Source: Gloeotrichia echinulata CP02
GTDB lineage: Bacteria; Cyanobacteriota; Cyanobacteriia; Cyanobacteriales; Nostocaceae
Assembly (NCBI GenBank): GCA_038087035.1
Contig: CP051187.1
Coordinates: 4,469,001-4,533,000 of the forward strand
Length of the DNA stretch: 64,000 bases
Reading direction: 5' to 3'
Of this stretch, positions 62,241-64,000 are shown piece after piece; the stretch's first letter is position 1; each line of letters starts with the position of its first letter. A program made the position numbers and the translations under genes. Below the pieces are notes generated by a model. That model searched no databases and was not told the DNA's origin. It was given only the letters and a program-made list of their open reading frames with translations.

Positions 62241-64000
62241 ATGGCAAAATTTAGAGATATACTCAATTACTTTCGTCCCGACTGGAAGTGGAGTATTTTC
62301 AGCATTACAGTATCCAGTATTAACGAAATTATTGATTTGACTGTACCTTATGCTATCGGACAGATTCTAAACGTTTTGTCTGGACAACCGTTAGACAAAC
62401 CACTTCAAGGCGCGATCGCAATTTTTTTAAACATTATAAATTACCCAGCCAGTAAACCTCTATCTTTGGGAGTGTTACTGGGTTTAATTTTCGTTGTCAC
62501 CGTATTGAGAGCGCCGTTTGAAGCTTGGTTAACCCATTGGTTTCACTGGGATATACCATTAAGGGCGCGTCGTATTCAGGGACAAAAAGCTATAGAAAAA
62601 ATTCTCAGTTTACCACTAGAATTTTATGACGAAAATAACCCTGGACGTATAGCAGGAAGAGTATCTAGAGGTCTTACTAATCATACATGGACTTATCCAG
62701 AGATTGCTGGACAGTTAATTCCTAAACTATCGCGAGTGCTGGGAATTTTTGTGTTTATCTGGTTTATTGAGTGGCGGATTGCGATATTATTTCTGATTTC
62801 ATTTGGAATTATCCTCAGCTTGAGCTTGCGGAAATTACAGCGGCTAATTTTGCACGAGAGTATCCTGGATAAATACAGTGAAAATACAGAAAGTCGCACT
62901 TCGGAAATTATCACAAATATCAAAACTGTTAAAGCCTTTGCGACTGAACCTGAAGAACTAAAGCGGCAAAGTCAAAGGTTAAAACGAGAGTTAACAGTTG
63001 TAGAGTATCGCATTCACAAAGGTTATGTAAAACTTGCTAGTTGGCAACGCACGATGGTACAGTTTGCTGTATTTCTCGTGCTAGGTTTAACTTTAGCAGA
63101 AACAGTCAGCGGTAAGATTTCTTTAGGTCATTTTATCATGACATTAACTCTTTCGAGTATGGCTTATGCTGAAATTCAACCAATTAGTAACCTAGCAGAA
63201 GTATTCGCCCGGCGCTATTCTTCTATGGTGCGGTTTCACGAATTTATGCAAGAACCATCCGCTATTGATGGAGATTCGTTCTTAAATGAGCAACAGCCAA
63301 CAGAATTACCTTATCAATTTTCTGGAAAACTAGAATTTTCTGGTATCAGTTTTGGGTATGATGCCAATCGCCAAGTTTTACAAGATATCAATCTTTTGAT
63401 TGAGCCATATCAAACAGTAGCATTAGTAGGGCGTTCCGGTTCTGGGAAATCCACCTTAGTCAAACTATTATTGCGGTACTTTGAACCTCAACAAGGACAA
63501 ATACTGATTGATGGTCAAGATATTCGCACCTTAGATGTGGGTAAATATAGACGAAGATTGGCGATCGTTCACCAAGAAGTAGACATTTTCAACGGTACCT
63601 TATTGAATAATCTCACCTATGGCAGACCAAACGCCAATTTTGAGCAAGTTCAGCAAGCTTGTAGAATAGCCAGAGTTGATGAAGTGATAGAACAACTACC
63701 CCAGGGATATTACACCGTTGTCGGCGAACGTGGTGTCAGATTATCAGGAGGACAAAGACAGCGCTTAGGAATTGCTAGGGCCTTGCTAGTCGAACCAGAC
63801 GTGCTGGTGTTTGATGAGGCTACCTCCAGCCTAGATTATGAATCAGAGCGTTCAATACAACTAGCCATGCGATCAATTCAGGGAACTCGCACCACGATTA
63901 TTATTGCCCACCGCCTGAGTACAGTCCGGGAAGCCGATAAAATTGTAGTTCTAGATCAGGGAAGGATTGTCGAAGTAGGTAGACACGATGAACTATTGCG
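62241..64000 (+). CDS. ABC exporter, fused membrane and ATPase domains (3' end outside window)
   Basis: From ATG 62241 (MAKFRDILNYFRPDWKWSIF) the frame is open to the window end (586 codons). A six-TM exporter domain (about residues 17-320) is followed by an ATPase domain: Walker A ALVGRSGSGKSTLVKLLLRY (about 395), Q-loop IVHQEVDIFNGTL, signature VRLSGGQRQRLGIARALL (about 500), Walker B DVLVFDEATSSLD and the switch His in IIIAHRLSTV. It acts as a half-transporter dimer. Substrate unknown; lipid, polysaccharide or peptide export are possible. Only a few tens of residues are missing. Confidence 0.92.
   Translation, partial: MAKFRDILNYFRPDWKWSIFSITVSSINEIIDLTVPYAIGQILNVLSGQPLDKPLQGAIAIFLNIINYPASKPLSLGVLLGLIFVVTVLRAPFEAWLTHWFHWDIPLRARRIQGQKAIEKILSLPLEFYDENNPGRIAGRVSRGLTNHTWTYPEIAGQLIPKLSRVLGIFVFIWFIEWRIAILFLISFGIILSLSLRKLQRLILHESILDKYSENTESRTSEIITNIKTVKAFATEPEELKRQSQRLKRELTVVEYRIHKGYVKLASWQRTMVQFAVFLVLGLTLAETVSGKISLGHFIMTLTLSSMAYAEIQPISNLAEVFARRYSSMVRFHEFMQEPSAIDGDSFLNEQQPTELPYQFSGKLEFSGISFGYDANRQVLQDINLLIEPYQTVALVGRSGSGKSTLVKLLLRYFEPQQGQILIDGQDIRTLDVGKYRRRLAIVHQEVDIFNGTLLNNLTYGRPNANFEQVQQACRIARVDEVIEQLPQGYYTVVGERGVRLSGGQRQRLGIARALLVEPDVLVFDEATSSLDYESERSIQLAMRSIQGTRTTIIIAHRLSTVREADKIVVLDQGRIVEVGRHDELL

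Noticed and set aside
1..64000. tRNA or rRNA genes
   Set aside because: I looked for cloverleaf-type and rRNA-like segments by eye and recognised none; a tRNAscan run would be decisive.

Overview
This window looks like chromosomal DNA from a filamentous, probably heterocyst-forming (Nostocales-type) cyanobacterium. The evidence is the cytochrome b6f pair petC-petA beside tatC and a DUF3067 gene, frequent GCGATCGC (HIP1) sites, many heptamer tandem repeats of the STRR type, PEP-CTERM and RTX surface proteins, a roadblock/LC7 gene, and a heavy load of TnpB-encoding IS200/IS605 and IS607 elements. No rRNA, tRNA or CRISPR array was recognised.

Layout. 1-2.4 kb: an RDD-family membrane protein (cut by the window edge) and a multi-TM protein on the minus strand, divergent from a SpoIIM-family gene. 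3-9.3 kb: a large membrane-anchored protein, a DUF4351/Rpn-type protein, a P-type ATPase relic, an NRAMP metal transporter, a small secreted Cys protein and a small coiled-coil protein. 9.5-13 kb: an IS200/IS605 element whose tnpA is split by a second IS (7-bp duplication) while tnpB is intact. 13-19 kb: threonine synthase, a pentapeptide-repeat membrane protein, an M20 amidohydrolase and a VapBC-like toxin-antitoxin pair. 19.5-24.6 kb: a 1373-residue RTX adhesin and a PEP-CTERM protein. 24.7-32 kb: Rpn-like protein, bioD, a Ser/Thr kinase, prs, and a tnpB element inside an HD-domain gene. 32-38 kb: a housekeeping block (lytic transglycosylase, tatC, DUF3067, petC, petA). 39.5-47.4 kb: exonuclease III, an HlyD-type adaptor, an IS5-like element, a subtilase and an OFA-type transporter. 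47.6-58.6 kb: a pile-up of IS607, degraded IS607, ISL3, IS5-like, IS1 and IS630 elements, with an M16 peptidase and several gene fragments caught between them. 58.6-64 kb: a 2OG-Fe(II) oxygenase, a roadblock protein, a DUF6816-like gene broken by a fourth tnpB element, and an ABC exporter cut by the window end.

The most interesting layer is the repeat layer. At least four IS605-like elements appear to have lost both tnpA and tnpB but keep a left hairpin, a candidate promoter, about 300 bases of non-coding sequence and the right-end hairpin; they may be solo guide-RNA (omega-RNA) units or non-autonomous transposons. Several distinct short palindromic MITE-like families (about 92-107 bp, with different terminal inverted repeats but similar internal palindromes) recur. 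One 370-bp stretch shows three of them nested. Two 21-22 bp dispersed repeats sit inside an IS1 transposase and can be removed on paper to restore its frame. The insertion of one tnpB element can also be reversed on paper to rebuild an HD-domain frame, which predicts a TTTAC/TTAC target motif.

All family names come from reading motifs in the translations; no database search was run.
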